The translations under genes and the position numbers were made by a program. Below the pieces are notes generated by a model. The model did no database searches and was not told the DNA's origin. It worked only from the letters and a program-made list of their open reading frames with translations. Below, piece by piece: positions 12,101 through 22,479 of a stretch of 64,000 nt of DNA. The DNA is from Notamacropus eugenii. Taxonomy: Eukaryota; Chordata; Mammalia; Diprotodontia; Macropodidae. Numbering within the stretch: the stretch's first letter is position 1; each line of letters starts with the position of its first letter. The stretch lies in contig NC_092873.1 in assembly GCF_028372415.1 (NCBI RefSeq), positions 349,207,390 to 349,271,389 on the forward strand. The letters are read 5' to 3'.

Positions 12101-15100
12101 AGAGCATCTCCAGGAGAAACTCTCTCTGTCCAAAATAAGATGATGAAGAAAAATCCTGTCAATCTGCCTGTTTGTCAAGTTTCAAAGAATTTGGCATTTC
12201 TAAAAATGGAAAGCAGCTGTCAAACTGCCCACCCCGGAATGTTACAGAATAAAAAGGAAGAGGGAAAGAGTGTTTTGAACCCAAATTCTCTCCATACCTG
12301 ACACAGCCAGAGGATCTGAAAGTATACACAATTGTGCATACGGCTCTGGCTCCAAGTCCTTGCACTCTGAGAGAAGCCCCGAGAGCCCTGGCCCCTGAAA
12401 ACACCCTCCTGGTAGCAGCCCCTCAGTTAGAATTAAAGGGTAGATGCTCATCTCCACCCACAAATTAGGGAACCAGATTTTTATGCTGACAAAGCACTGG
12501 GAATAAAAGTGTGTTTGAGGCAGGAATGGATATAGATTGGGCTTGTTTCCTGCCACAAATAGGACAGGACAGATGTCACCACACAGGGAGTCAGAGGTGC
12601 TTGGGGAAGGAGGAATTTCAATCAGATGATGAAAAGTTTCCACACTGACCTTTAGGAGCTCTTGATTCCACTGGTGCGCGTGCTTTCTAAATGGGAAGAA
12701 AGGGTAGGTTAAAAGTAAGAGGGGATTGTGGGATGACATTCACCAAGAACAAATACTGTATGACCCATGCTGCTTCTCTCCCAATATTTATTTCCCTGTT
12801 AGAAGGAACTGGTCAAACCCAAGAGCTCCTTCCCTCTGCTCATGGGAACCTGCCAGGCTGGCTGAACCAGAGTTTGTTGCTAGAAGAATCTTGAAGGATG
12901 TCAAGAGTAGGCTGCCTAGTCTGGTGCACAGCACCTCATCTTAATGCTCCCTGCCTCCTCAGTTGGAGGGTGGGAGAAGGGGATTAAATCAATAGGGGAA
13001 TGTCCTAGTACACACACACATGCACACACGTACGCACACACGCACACACACACACTCCTAACCCAAAGAAAAGTTCAGAAAAAGTGAAATATTTTCTAAA
13101 TTTCCTCTCTAGTCTAGCCTTAACCACTGATCCCTTTGCCTTAACTATTCTCTTGGTTACTAGGGAATTTATGTTCAAGACGTTCACCAAGCAGTGGTTT
13201 TTCCAGAGGTGGTCTGTAGATCACTGGTAGCCCAAGTAGACCCTTTAGGTGGCCCATGGGCTGGTACAAAATGCCAGGATAGGGTATGCCAGTATTTGTG
13301 TGAAGTTCCCAAAGAGCATAAGGAGGAAAGAAAAGAGAGAAGAGGGTTTATTCTACAAGTCAAATAGCTGAGAGTAAAGTAGAACATAAGAACATAGACT
13401 TAGAGCTGGAAGGGACCTTAGAAGTGATTTCATCCTACCCCCTAAACTTTTCAGAAAAGGGAATTGAAGCCCAGAGGTTAAATGATTTACCCAAGGTCAT
13501 ACAGGTAATACATAGCAGTGTTGGGATCAAAGAACTCTGCTCCAAAGGCATTTCAGGGAGCATGTGAGGATAAAGAATTTGGATGGTACACTGGATTACC
13601 CAAACGGTCAATAGACTTGAAAGCTCAGGAATCACTGACCTACACAGAGACTATCCCAAGCCTTTCAAACCCACCTTTAGCTTCTTCTGTTCTTGTCCGG
13701 TCATATGCAAAATACCAAGGCACAGCTGCTGCACATGCATCAACATTTCTATTGGGAGAAAAAAAAAGAAAAAAAAGAGGGATTGTGGACCGAAGGGCCC
13801 TGGTCCTCTTTGCCCTAGAGCATCCCATCCATGGAGCCCCCCCTAGGAATTAATCATTCCCCAAATTGCGCTTTATGGCCTTGCCCAATGGCCATGTCTG
13901 CCACCTTCTGGCAACCTATAGCTCTTACAACTTCTGAAAGAAAACAAGAGAGAATGGCAGGGGGTGAGCTAGTGTTCACTGAAATCCTTTGTTTGAGAGG
14001 CAGGGAGAAAAAGAGACTTGGCTAGGTATAAATCAAGACCTCCTCACAAATGCTAATGAGTAACAGCCCCAAATGGGCATAGCTGGAGAAATAACTTCAA
14101 GGGTCCAGATGTCTTATCGGAGGGGAGGGGCTGGGGTAACCATTCCAGAACTTAACCCATCAGAAAGAAAGAAATGCAAAGAATTTGGTAAAAACTTAAT
14201 TTTCAGCAACTCTAAATCCCTCTAGGTCAGGGGTACCCAGAACCAGCTGGTGGATAGGCATACTACACTTGTGTGGGTGAACTTAAAATTTAGGGTGGGG
14301 GAGATTAGCATCCCTCCAATCAGTAATGAGAGCAGGTTACATTTAAAGTGCTATAGGATTTTAGAAGAGTTTGCAAAAATAGTTTGCAAAATTCTCTCCA
14401 CAAATGTATATACACACATATACAAACAATATATATTATATACATACATGTATATTACCTCTTTTAATTGTTAAAAATACTGACATGAGGTGAGTATTGT
14501 TCTCTCCATTTTGAAGAAAAAACAGGAGCATAGGGAGGTTGTGACTCATCCACAGTCACAGACAGCAAGTATCTGAGACAGGTTTTAAAACCTGTTCTTC
14601 ATGACTCAGTCCAGGACTCTCTCTACTACATCATATTGATTTTTCTGTAATTTAATGAACAGAAAGCACCAAAAGGGTGGCAAAATGGGTGCCTGCGGGC
14701 TTATACTGTAACTGCAGAAGTCCAATATAACCTATTCCATGGCTGTTTGAAAGAAGTACTCCAAATGCCTAATACAATACTTGGGGATGCAATCACTGCT
14801 ATGACACCCCACAAAACAAAACAAAACCCTTTACATCAAATATTTCTGATAAAAGATATCTAAGATACAAAGGGAATTGATATGAAATTATATCTAAAAG
14901 CCATTCCTCAAAAGCTGGTAAAGGATATGAACAATTTTCTAAAGAAAAAATGCTCCAAAATACTAATAAGAAAAATTAAAATGAAAACAATTTATTATAT
15001 TCAGCAAACTGATAAAGATGCTAAAATCCAGAAAGAGACAATGTTGGAGAGGTTTACGGGAAGATAGAAACACTAATATACTTTTCGTGATGCTATCAAG

Positions 15101-18100
15101 TGATCCCACTGTTCTGAGAAACAATTTGGAATTTGGGAGAAATGTAACGAAATGATTCACACCCATTAACTTCGTCATCCTGCTACTGTAAATAGACCTC
15201 AAGTGGGTCAAAAACTGAAAGAAAAGTCCTATATACGCTAAAATGTCCATATCAAGATTTTTTCAGCAGCAAAAACCTAAAAATAAGCAGGTGCCAATTG
15301 ACTGGTAATACCTGAACACACTGTACACATGAATGTAATAGGGCATCACTGCACTACATGGAATAATGAATTATCGTGCTTTAAGACATAACAACATGAG
15401 GAATTCTGAAAAGCAGTGAGACCTAGTTTTTGGGTTGTATTCTTCCTGTAAGCTCCTGGAGTGCAGGAACTGTTTCATGTTTGTCTCCACATCCCCAGCC
15501 TTTAGCACAGTGCCTGGGGCAATGCTTCATAAATGCTTATAGATGGGTTGAATGAATGTAAAAAGCAGGATATCTGTTCCTCTCCAGCACTGTACCAGCA
15601 TTTTTGTTTTCCATGTCTTTTTTTTTCCAATTCAATGTCATTTTATTTTTAGATCCACTTTCTCTCCCTCCTCACAGACAAAGCAAGAAAAACAAAACCC
15701 CTAAAACAGGGCAAGACTTGTATGAACTGAAACAGAACCGGCAGAAAAATATACATGTTGACTATAACAATGCAAATGAAAAAAAGCATGCAAAAGTCTC
15801 AGACTGAATGAAATGACCAATCTAAGTTCCCCAGGCCAGAAGCTGAAACACTTTCATTTTCTCAGTAAAGTTCAGGAGACTATCAGTGAAAAGTGATGGG
15901 TACACAGATGCTATGAGAGCTGGTTTTTCTTAACTGTCTTTTCTTGTCAAAAGAGAGGATGGACTGGAAAGTGAGTGTGATTATTTTTTAAAAAGACATC
16001 AATATGACTTAAAAATTAGGAAATAAAGTTTTGAAATAATTTATGTCTCATCCTCTCATTCCATTACCATCTATGATCCGTCCCACAGAGACTCAGTTCT
16101 TTCCTCAAACTCATCAATTTCCACCCCTGGTGACCACAGAAAAGGAAGAGGGGTAGACAGTACCATCCACGTGGAGGATCTGCACTCCCCAGGACTGCGC
16201 ATTGGTCAAGAGGCTGCTGCTACCGCCTGGGCTGCCACTGGGGCTTCCCTGGAAAGAGGGCACAAAAGAGTTAGGTCCTCAAGGTACCCCAGGCACAAGA
16301 ACCAAGACAACAGGGCTTCCCAGACTTTCTTCATACAGTCATCTTCCAGATATTCATAAGAGACGAAAGGGACAATAGATGATGACATACTTAAAGTGTT
16401 TTCCTTATATAACCAAGGGGCACGTGAAACTAGGAAGGAAATGAGACTCAGAGAGGAGAGGCAATGTACTGGAGCTCACACAGCTAGTCACTGGTTGGGA
16501 CAGCTACTGAGAACATGCACCTATGCAGGCTGTCCCAGAAGTCTGAGTGCCACTTCAAAGTGTTAGGGCAACTGCTGAGGCCTCTTCATTCCACAGAGTG
16601 AAGAGTAGTGATGAAGTGAGACAACAGCGGGGAAACATCTCAGAAATAACCTATGGATTTTCTAATGATGATTTTTCTCCATCCACTGTCTCCCAAAATC
16701 TAGCAGCTCACACAATACTTCATGGGATCATAAATTTAGAGCTAGAAGGGAGGAGGCTCCTAGCCCTCTCATTTTGCAGATGAGGACACTGAGGCCAGGA
16801 AGAGTTCAGTGACTTGTCTAAGGTCACAGAGGTAGAAAATGTCAGAAGTAAGATTTGAACCCAGACCCTTGGACCCAGAACCTGTGTTCTCCCCATTTCT
16901 CTACACTATTCCCTCAGTTTGACAGACGAAGCTGGAAAGCATATTTACTCCCCAATTTTAGGTAATAATCAGCAACATCTGGCAAACCCACAGGCTCATA
17001 GCACCCCAGTTAGGGCTTTCAAGAGAGGCAAAAGAATTGAAGGCAGGAACACGCTTCCCGCATTACTGCCCTTCCCAAGCTTGCCTGATTTCTGATGGCC
17101 TTTTGTAACAGCTCCTTCCCTCTGCTCATGGGAACCTGACAGGAAAAAGGACAAAATGAAATTTCAGAGCTGATGCTTACCTAGCACCAGGTATAGTTTA
17201 AAAACTATGGTCTTGCTATACCTTCCCCAGAGTACAGTCACTGCTAAGGAGTGAAACATAAAACCTCCATGTGACTGAAGACCTGATTTCCCAGGAAGCC
17301 AACAGCAGAGCTGACACCCAAGCACAGGCGCTCCAGTTGTCAAATTCCCTCCATTAGTAGGGTTCTGAGACAGTTACAAAAAAGAGTCATTCTTTAAAGA
17401 TCCACTTGTCTCAACGATAAGACAAAGAAGACCTTGTGCAATCAGGACTAAGACGTGGGTCTTGTAAGTCTTAGCCCAGAATTTTTGCCTAGATGATGAC
17501 CCTCCTCCCCTACAAGGAGGCCAATCTGCAGTAAATTGTTAATGTCTTCCCATGCAATCCATATCTGACCTGGCCTGTGCCAATTTATGCCCAGGGAACA
17601 CATTAAATGAGGTAATGTTTGTAAAGGGCCAAGTAAATGCTAGCTCTTGCTGTTGGTATTATAAACTTTAATACTGACCTCAGATAGTTAGGAAGGTAAT
17701 TAAGGTGACTTTGGGGGTGAACCGCATTATTGTTGGTGGCCCCAAAGTATTTGTATGCAAGACAAAGAATCCCCAGGGACTTTATCATATACACAGGCAA
17801 CATACATGCCACCTCTTGTGAAAAGAGGAACGGAGTCTGTCTTTGAAGAGTTATATGGATAAATACACTTGGGAGTGATAAGATACTGCAACCATGCTTC
17901 CAGGATCACTGAGCTGTGCTGAAATATTCACAGCCCCTGATTCAGAAAGAGCCGCCTATCCCAAATGAAAGTAGGGGGAAGAGAAAAACAACCACAAAGC
18001 CCACCCCCTCTTTCTGGGCACCCCTAAGACTATATAAACACACTTGCTTCAAAATTTCTTACGGTATCTCTTGGCTTTGGCCCAAGCTTCTGGCCACCTT

Positions 18101-21100
18101 TAGGATCAGTTGGAGAGGTCATTTCCACCCGCCTTTTCCTAAGGCTTGTGAAGCCCTGGTGGCCCAACGTACTCTTCTCTGCTTTAGGTTCCCTGCGGCT
18201 GGTTATGATGTAGCTCACTTCCTTGCTTAGAAAGCTCTCAATCACCTGAAAGCAAAGCAGGGAAGAAGGGGTGAAGGTAGTTTAAAAAAAGGTGGCACTT
18301 GCAGAATGGAAGTATCAGTACCCAGGTCTGGGGCAGTAATTCTGCCTCTCATCAAGCCTGAAGTAAAGAAATGTCAATGACTGTCAGGTAGAAAACATCA
18401 GCCCAAACTATAAGCAAAGTAAAGCAAACCCAGTCAATTGTACAGAGATAATGCTTCTGACCACACAGCAGGGGGCCTTGGCTAATGAGCTGTTCTCTTG
18501 GCAGTAAACATGATTCTGCGGTGGGACATTCATAGCTCTCCTCCTTTATCCTCAGACTTACAAATTATCTGTGAGAGAGCTGGCTGTAACACTGCTCAGC
18601 ACAGTGCCGGGCACATGGAAGATGCTTAATAAATGTTTACTGATTTTTTTGAAAACTGGAACAGTTGTTATTTTTTTAAATGTGAAGGGAACTGACCCAT
18701 ATGAGAACTGAATCTCTAATTTTGGCAAAACTGTTCTTAAAGAGGAGCCTAAGAAAAACAAGAGAAGAAAAGGATATTTGGCAATTTGTGATTTCCAGTG
18801 AAAGAACCTCCAGTTCCTTTTCAGGTGGTGTTAGAAGAAGGAAACAGAGTCCTTTCAGATGGCATACTGAGACACTTGGTATTCTTATTCAGAAAACAGA
18901 CCAAGGAAAAGTTCTAACATAGATAACTGCACCAAATATACGCAAGAATGAATGCTAAAATGGAGTCAATAAGAAGACCTCCCTCCAGAGCTGTTGTGAG
19001 GATCAGATGAAATAATACATGAAAAGTGCTTTCCAAACCTTAAGTACTACATAAATGTTAGGGATTATTATAACGCCAGAAATTAGGTAGGACAATCACT
19101 GCAATGAATGGAGAGGACAAAATGAATCAGACTAATTCTGGTCAGCCACTCTTCATTCCATCCCCCATCCCAAGGCTTCTTTGCTCAGATTTTCATTCTT
19201 ACCAGTTTGAGGGCAAGGAACCCTTGTACTCTGACCCAGTTTGGACAAAGCTTAAGCTTCCGTGTTTACTTGCTGCTGAGCCAAGCACTAGTAGCTCACT
19301 ATGCTATCTCTAAAGACAAGTGCCACCACATAGAGCCTCATGGGAACTCTGCCCTCACTATCTATCCATGTGACTTCTTTCAACTCTGTTTAATATCTTT
19401 TCTCCAATTTAACTATTTGCTAAGTTCAAAGTATCCAACTAACCCAGTTGGTCCTAATCTTTTTGGAGTTTTGACAATTTACTATTTGTGTGATTTCACA
19501 ATGGACCTACCATTCCTAAGCTCCCCATCTGCTTCTATCCTCCCAAGAAAGCATCATATGGCATACTTACACAGACTATTTAATTAGCTTAAATTAATTC
19601 CAACAATCTAATGTTGACGCTTTGAGATATTTATTAGAGATACCTATGGGTGCTACAAATGTGAATCACTAATCCAATCCCTCTCCCTCTCCAATTCTTA
19701 GTCCCAACAGGCACAAGACTCCCCCCACCCCCCAAAAAAGAGACAAATCTGTCACTCACTCCACCCAGCTGCTGGATAGCCCTCATCAGAAACTGGAGAT
19801 TCTTGCCAGCAGGCAGATCCAAGTAGAAGGACTTTCCAGAAAGTGGCTGTTTCATGTCACCAGGAGGTTCTTTATGGTTTTTTCCCAACCAACTGACCAC
19901 TTGGGCCCCTAGAAAAAAAAAGATAGTAGAAAGGAATAAAAAGCGAAATGTTTATGGGCACCAGAGTGTCCTCGCGGACAAGATACTTGGCTCACATCGC
20001 CTTCTACTGGTTTTTTCCTTGACAAAATGCTGATGATCACATTGGCTTTCTCCTTCCCTGCTATTTATGAGTTTCTTGGATGCCTCAAATGTTGAAAGTT
20101 GCAATTCCACTTGCCTATATCATTAACTTTTCATAATCCCTCCCCCTACTCTCTAAACGCTGGCACTCCTATTACCTCCAGCATCAAATATAAATTCTTG
20201 TTTGGCATTTAAAGCCCTTTGCAACCTGGCCCCAAGCTACTTTTCTGGCCTTATTACACGTTACTCCCTGTCCATATGCAGTGACTATCCTCTTGTTCTT
20301 CATCCACAGCACCCCATTTCCCATTTCCACGCTTTTGCACTGGCTGTCTCCCATGCCTGAAATGCATTCCCTCCTCTCCTGCGCCTCCGAGAATCTCCAA
20401 TTTTCTTCAAAGTTTAGCACAAGCACATTGTACCTTTTCTCATTCTCCCCTCCCCAACTCCATCTCATTTCTATTTTGTATCTATATTTTATACATGTCA
20501 TTTTCCCACCCCACCCCTCCATTCCCCACTGCAAGTTCCTCAAGGGCAGGACCCATTTCACTTTTGTCTTTGTATTCCAAGTGCCTAGCATACAGTAAGT
20601 GTGTAATAAATAATCACTGGTTGATAAAGCAGGAACCAGAGCTAAAGTTAAGGTTAACTTTGTTTCTGAACATTTCCATCTGTCCTCATTCTTACTATCC
20701 TCATCTTCACCATACGTCTCAGAAAAAAAGTAACAGTCCTTTGTTTTCAAGAACTTACTAAGGGTAACATAATGCATACCACGGATAAGGAAATACAAAG
20801 TAGTCTGAGAGAATCAGAAGGAAGGGACCCTCAAAAGCATCTAATTTAATTCTTCCATTTTACAAAAGAAGCAACTAAGGCCAGGAGAGGGGAAGTGACT
20901 TCCCTAAGACAAGGGCAGTTAGTGGCACAATGATGACCAGTCCAGGTTAAGACTTGAATTCAAATCCAGCCTCAGACACTTACTAGCTGTGTGACCCTGA
21001 ACAAATCACCTAATCCAGTTTGCCTCAGTTTTTCTCATCTGTAAATCCATAATGTGAGTTAAAGTTCCTTCCCCCATTGATAGATCTCAGGTGAAGCCTA

Positions 21101-21702
21101 TTAAGGAAGTTTGATTAGGGAAGGCCTACACCTTTTGTTAATTAATGAGGCACTGGGCTATGAGGGTCATGATGCCCTCCACCTCTGAAAAGTGTATATA
21201 TAATCTGAGGTGAGGTTTTGCTTTGGGGTTTGTCAAATGAGACTCTCGGAAGCCTCCCACCTTTGAAAACCCAAATGTGGATGCTTTTCTCTCTAGTAAC
21301 TATGTATGTAATAGTCAGACAGATGAATCTATCTGTTGATCTGCAATGTAGGTATTGCTTATGGTCAGACAGTCAGAAGCCCTGTCGGTCTTTCTTTCTC
21401 TGTTGGTGAATGTAATTAAAGTACATTGTTGACCCCTCAAAAGTTGCTTTTCTTTCAGAAAAGGAGATCTAAGAACCTGTGCTAGCAGGCCATCCTGGAT
21501 GTGTCAGGGTACTTGCTGCCACAAAACTGAGCTGGAGAAGAAAATGGCAAACCACTCCAGTATCTTTGCCAAGAAAACCCCAAATGGGGTCACAAAGAGT
21601 CAGACGTGACTGAAATGACTAAAAAACAAGTCCATGACGAGAAGTCCAGGCTTAAAACCTACCTGAATGCGGAGGCAGGGGCTGGAGCCTCATCTCAGAC
21701 AT
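1806..21702 (-). CDS. DBF4B: DBF4B, regulatory subunit of CDC7 kinase (12 coding exons)
   Basis: DBF4B (Drf1/ASKL1) binds and activates CDC7, the nuclear kinase that phosphorylates MCM helicase for origin firing. Exons, 5' to 3' on the minus strand: 21702-21663, 19908-19760, 18245-18063, 17135-17085, 16248-16164, 13748-13675, 12686-12650, 10780-10735, 6637-6521, 4407-4299, 4038-3914, 3117-1806. Lengths sum to 2328 nt (775 aa) with all phases closing. Visible domains: BRCT-like motif N around residues 38-82 (GKSFYLDLPAGKNL, then FLSKEVSYI), motif M around 207-236 (VARLKDPFLKVED then RKFQPFYHQFK), and a DBF4-type zinc finger with C285, C288, H298 and H304 (GYCECCQEDFEEL then HLQSDQH). The last 436 residues are Ser/Pro-rich and poorly conserved, making the protein longer than the human one (615 aa, from memory). 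The start ATG is the first in the exon and aligns with human MAESRL; a further upstream coding exon is possible. Splice sites are GT-AG except one GC donor at exon 4. Confidence 0.95.
3914..4038 (-). CDS. DBF4B: DBF4B exon 11 (zinc finger, His half)
   Basis: 125 nt starting HLQSDQHKDFA, the histidine half of the zinc finger, followed by a conserved helix (VDQITSQLCNNFAEL; human VDRIIAQLSHSFADI). The acceptor is CCCATACAG and the donor GTGAGT. Confidence 0.96.
4299..4407 (-). CDS. DBF4B: DBF4B exon 10 (zinc finger, Cys half)
   Basis: 109 nt encoding PRRKKGYCECCQEDFEELFV, the cysteine half of the DBF4-type zinc finger, almost identical to human. The acceptor is CCATCCCTAG and the donor GTAAGG. 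Confidence 0.96.
4408..6520. other. DBF4B intron 9
   Basis: No exon is visible. It holds a MIR-like fragment near 5070-5200 and otherwise unclassified sequence. Confidence 0.5.
6521..6637 (-). CDS. DBF4B: DBF4B exon 9 (motif M, second half)
   Basis: 117 nt reading RKFQPFYHQFKCFPELSFLG then PKNTSPFE, against human RKFRPFHHQFKSFPEISFLG. The acceptor is GTTTTTCAG. The donor GTAGGT after GCCAA makes the frame join exon 10 as K-D-L-E. Confidence 0.93.
6942..7225 (+). repeat. CORE-SINE, near full length
   Basis: tRNA-like head ggtagctgggtagtgcagtg, core with cctcagtttccccaactgc, and tail tgcctggcacatagtaagtg followed by a TTATTATTATT end. Marsupial type. Confidence 0.8.
7245..7410 (+). repeat. 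MIR-like interspersed repeat
   Basis: Reads agaactggaaaggacctta, then a gap, then aaggtcacacaaa; same family as the copies near 13385 and 24405. Confidence 0.6.
9170..9330 (+). repeat. SINE/MIR fragment
   Basis: Core pattern gaattcaaatcccc, then gaccttggacaagtcactga, then tcctcctctgtaaaatgagg. Confidence 0.6.
10735..10780 (-). CDS. DBF4B: DBF4B exon 8 (motif M, first half)
   Basis: 46 nt encoding VARLKDPFLKVEDSS, the start of the CDC7-binding motif M (human VARLKAPFLKIEDES). The acceptor is GCTCTTTCAG and the donor GTAAGT. Confidence 0.93.
10781..12649. other. DBF4B intron 7
   Basis: 1.9 kb with no exon and no repeat that I can name confidently. Confidence 0.4.
12650..12686 (-). CDS. DBF4B: DBF4B exon 7, 37-nt microexon
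   Basis: 37 nt encoding KARAPVESRAPK, aligned with human PAAESRTRK. The acceptor CCATTTAG and donor GTCAGT are good, and its length is exactly what keeps the frame between exons 6 and 8. Confidence 0.85.
12824..12857. repeat. Partial copy of DBF4B exon 4 and its acceptor
   Basis: 34 nt identical except for one base to 17110-17143, covering the exon 4 acceptor and its first 26 or so coding bases. Sequence beyond either end is unrelated, and no donor follows, so it is a relic rather than a usable exon. Confidence 0.75.
13010..13056 (+). repeat. (AC)n microsatellite, interrupted
   Basis: AC dinucleotide run with scattered GC/GT/AT steps. Confidence 0.9.
13385..13545 (+). repeat. MIR-like interspersed repeat
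   Basis: Reads cttagagctggaagggacct, then a poorly kept middle, then ccaaggtcatacaggtaata. Confidence 0.65.
13675..13748 (-). CDS. DBF4B: DBF4B exon 6
   Basis: 74 nt encoding (E)MLMHVQQLCLGILHM and a Lys-rich end, matching human EMMMHVQQLSLASLCV. The acceptor follows a long T-rich tract (CCCAATAG) and the donor is GTGGGT. Confidence 0.9.
14880..15420 (+). mobile_element. L1 3'-end fragment, 5' truncated
   Basis: Matches the well-known marsupial L1 tail: aaagccattcctcaaaagct, gatgctaaaatccagaaaga, tgttggagaggtttacggga, acaatttggaatttgggaga and tgaatgtaatagggcatc. Strongly diverged and 5' truncated. Confidence 0.65.
15600..15890 (+). mobile_element. L1-like 3' fragment
   Basis: Contains cttgtatgaactgaaacaga, caatgcaaatgaaaa and ctgaatgaaatgacca, the terminal region of the same L1 type. 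Old and hard to bound. Confidence 0.4.
16164..16248 (-). CDS. DBF4B: DBF4B exon 5
   Basis: 85 nt encoding a Gly/Ser stretch followed by SSLLTNAQSWGVQILHVD (human SSLLTNARSWGVRILHVD). The donor is GTACTG and the acceptor CTCTTTCCAG. It ends one base into the Glu codon completed by the next exon. Confidence 0.93.
16522..16575 (+). repeat. Mariner-type MITE fragment
   Basis: Begins ggctgtcccagaagtctgag, the same terminus as the fuller copy at 52425-52499; only one end is preserved. Confidence 0.4.
16725..16910 (+). repeat. MIR-like interspersed repeat
   Basis: Reads ttagagctagaagggaggag, then ttttgcagatgaggacactg, then aaggtcacagaggtag and gatttgaacccagaccc. Confidence 0.7.
17085..17135 (-). 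CDS. DBF4B: DBF4B exon 4, microexon with GC donor
   Basis: 51 nt in phase 0, encoding VPMSRGKELLQKAIRNQ (human VPLSRGKELLQKAIRNQ). The acceptor is CCTGTCAG. The donor reads CAG|GCAAGC, a GC-AG site with otherwise strong consensus, as is usual for this class. Confidence 0.93.
17136..18062. other. DBF4B intron 3
   Basis: 0.9 kb with nothing recognised apart from weak SINE-like tail sequence near 17590-17660. Confidence 0.4.
18063..18245 (-). CDS. DBF4B: DBF4B exon 3 (motif N, second half)
   Basis: 183 nt, exactly 61 codons in phase 0. It begins VIESFLSKEVSYIITSRRE (human VIEGFLSKEVSYIVSSRRE) and then turns into a basic, low-complexity linker ending at a GTAAGA donor. The acceptor is TTTGCTTTCAG. 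Confidence 0.95.
18246..19759. other. DBF4B intron 2
   Basis: 1.5 kb. SINE tail fragments occur near 18590-18640 and 18985-19070. No exon is seen. Confidence 0.45.
19760..19908 (-). CDS. DBF4B: DBF4B exon 2 (motif N, first half)
   Basis: 149 nt. It reads AQVVSWLGKN, then SGKSFYLDLPAGKNLQFL and AIQQLGG, nearly identical to human DBF4B in the BRCT-like motif N that contacts CDC7-regulated complexes. The acceptor TTTTTTTCTAG and donor GTGAGT are canonical. Confidence 0.95.
20100..20625 (+). repeat. L2-like LINE 3' fragment
   Basis: Shows the L2-type tail order: aaagccctttgcaacctggc, ttgcactggctgtctcccat, cctgaaatgcattccctcct, caagggcaggacccatttca, then tagcatacagtaagtg. Confidence 0.6.
20912..21045 (+). 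repeat. SINE, 5' half (interrupted)
   Basis: Head and core of a marsupial SINE (cctcagacacttactagctg, then cctcagtttttctcatctg). It continues at 21524-21635 after a 478-bp insertion. Confidence 0.75.
21046..21523. mobile_element. Unclassified insertion splitting a SINE
   Basis: About 478 bp that separate the two halves of one SINE. It contains a TATA-like run (gtgtatatataatc) and an ATTAAA-like signal, so a solo LTR is possible, but I could not find clean target-site duplications or termini. Confidence 0.45.
21524..21635 (+). repeat. SINE, 3' half (interrupted)
   Basis: Tail of the SINE begun at 20912: gagctggagaagaaaatggc, aaaccactccagtatctttg, ccaaatggggtcacaaagag, and tcagacgtgactgaa. 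Confidence 0.75.
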
Positions 21703-21736
21703 CAGCTTCCCAGGCTGGACGACCCTGACAACACAC
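21663..21736 (-). CDS. DBF4B: DBF4B exon with start codon
   Basis: The acceptor is a CTGTTCTCCCCAG tract just right of 21736 and the donor GTAGGT lies left of 21663. The ATG is at 21702 and encodes MSEMRLQPLPPHSG across the junction, matching human MAESRLRAPDLG. The 34 nt upstream of the ATG are in frame and open, so an upstream coding start cannot be excluded; otherwise they are 5' UTR. Confidence 0.8.
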
Positions 21737-21870
21737 CTGGGGAGAACAGCCACTCAGCACCCATCAGCCCCAGGTTCTGCCCCTCAGTGCCCAGACAGTG
21801 CCCCCCACTGGTGGTGCTTCATGCCCTCCTGGCCTTCCCCCAGCCCCTCCACGTCCCCATCCTCCCCGAC

Positions 21871-22300
21871 CTGTGCTCCCCTCCCCCTCCATGTCTCCAA
21901 GCTGTGCTCCCCTTCCCTCTCCATGTCCCCGACCTGTGCTCCCCTTCCCCTCCATGTCTCCAAGCTGTGCTCCCCTCCCCCTCCATGTCTCCAAGCTGTG
22001 CTCCCCTTCCCTCTCCATGTCCCCGACCTGTGCTCCCCTTCCCCTCCATGTCTCCAAGCTGTGCTCCCCTCCCCCTCCATGTCTCCAAGCTGTGCTCCCC
22101 TTCCCTTTCCATGTCCCCGACCTGTGCTCCCCTCCCCCTCCATGTCTCCAAGCTGTGCTCCCCCTCCCCCTCCATGTCTCCAAGCTGTGCTCCCCCTCCC
22201 CCTCCATGTCTCCAAGCTGTGCCCCCCTCCCCCTCCATGTCTCCAAGCTGTGCCCCCCTCCCCCTCCATGTCTCCAAGCTGTGCTCCCCCTCCACCCTCC
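21871..22300. repeat. 31-bp C-rich minisatellite, about 14 units
   Basis: Tandem units starting ctgtgctcccctccccctcc and ending atgtctccaag. A variant ending atgtccccgac recurs every third unit in the first half, giving a trimeric higher-order pattern of about 94 bp; the second half is monomeric. It lies in DBF4B intron 1 between the CpG island and the start-codon exon. Because the unit length is not a multiple of three and carries no stop, several frames on both strands stay open; these are not genes. Confidence 0.95.
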
Positions 22301-22479
22301 TTACTCAGTGCTCCATAGCTCCCTCTGTGGCCTCATTCTTTTTAGTCCGTGCTCCCAGCCCCCTCCTCAGTTTATGCTCCCCATCCCCCTTCTTGCTCTG
22401 GGCCCTCCCACCCTCTTCCTCAACCTGTGGTCTCCAGGCCCCTCCACGGACCCGAGTTAATGCATTATCCGTGCTCCCC

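Larger units (their letters stand above)
13749..16163. other. DBF4B intron 5
   Basis: 2.4 kb. It is occupied largely by L1 3'-end fragments (14880-15420 and about 15600-15890) and a MIR-like piece at 14470-14630. No exon is seen. Confidence 0.5.

Noticed and set aside
13010-13056. CRISPR-like or other patterned array
   Set aside because: Plain AC microsatellite; no spaced direct repeats were found anywhere in the window.
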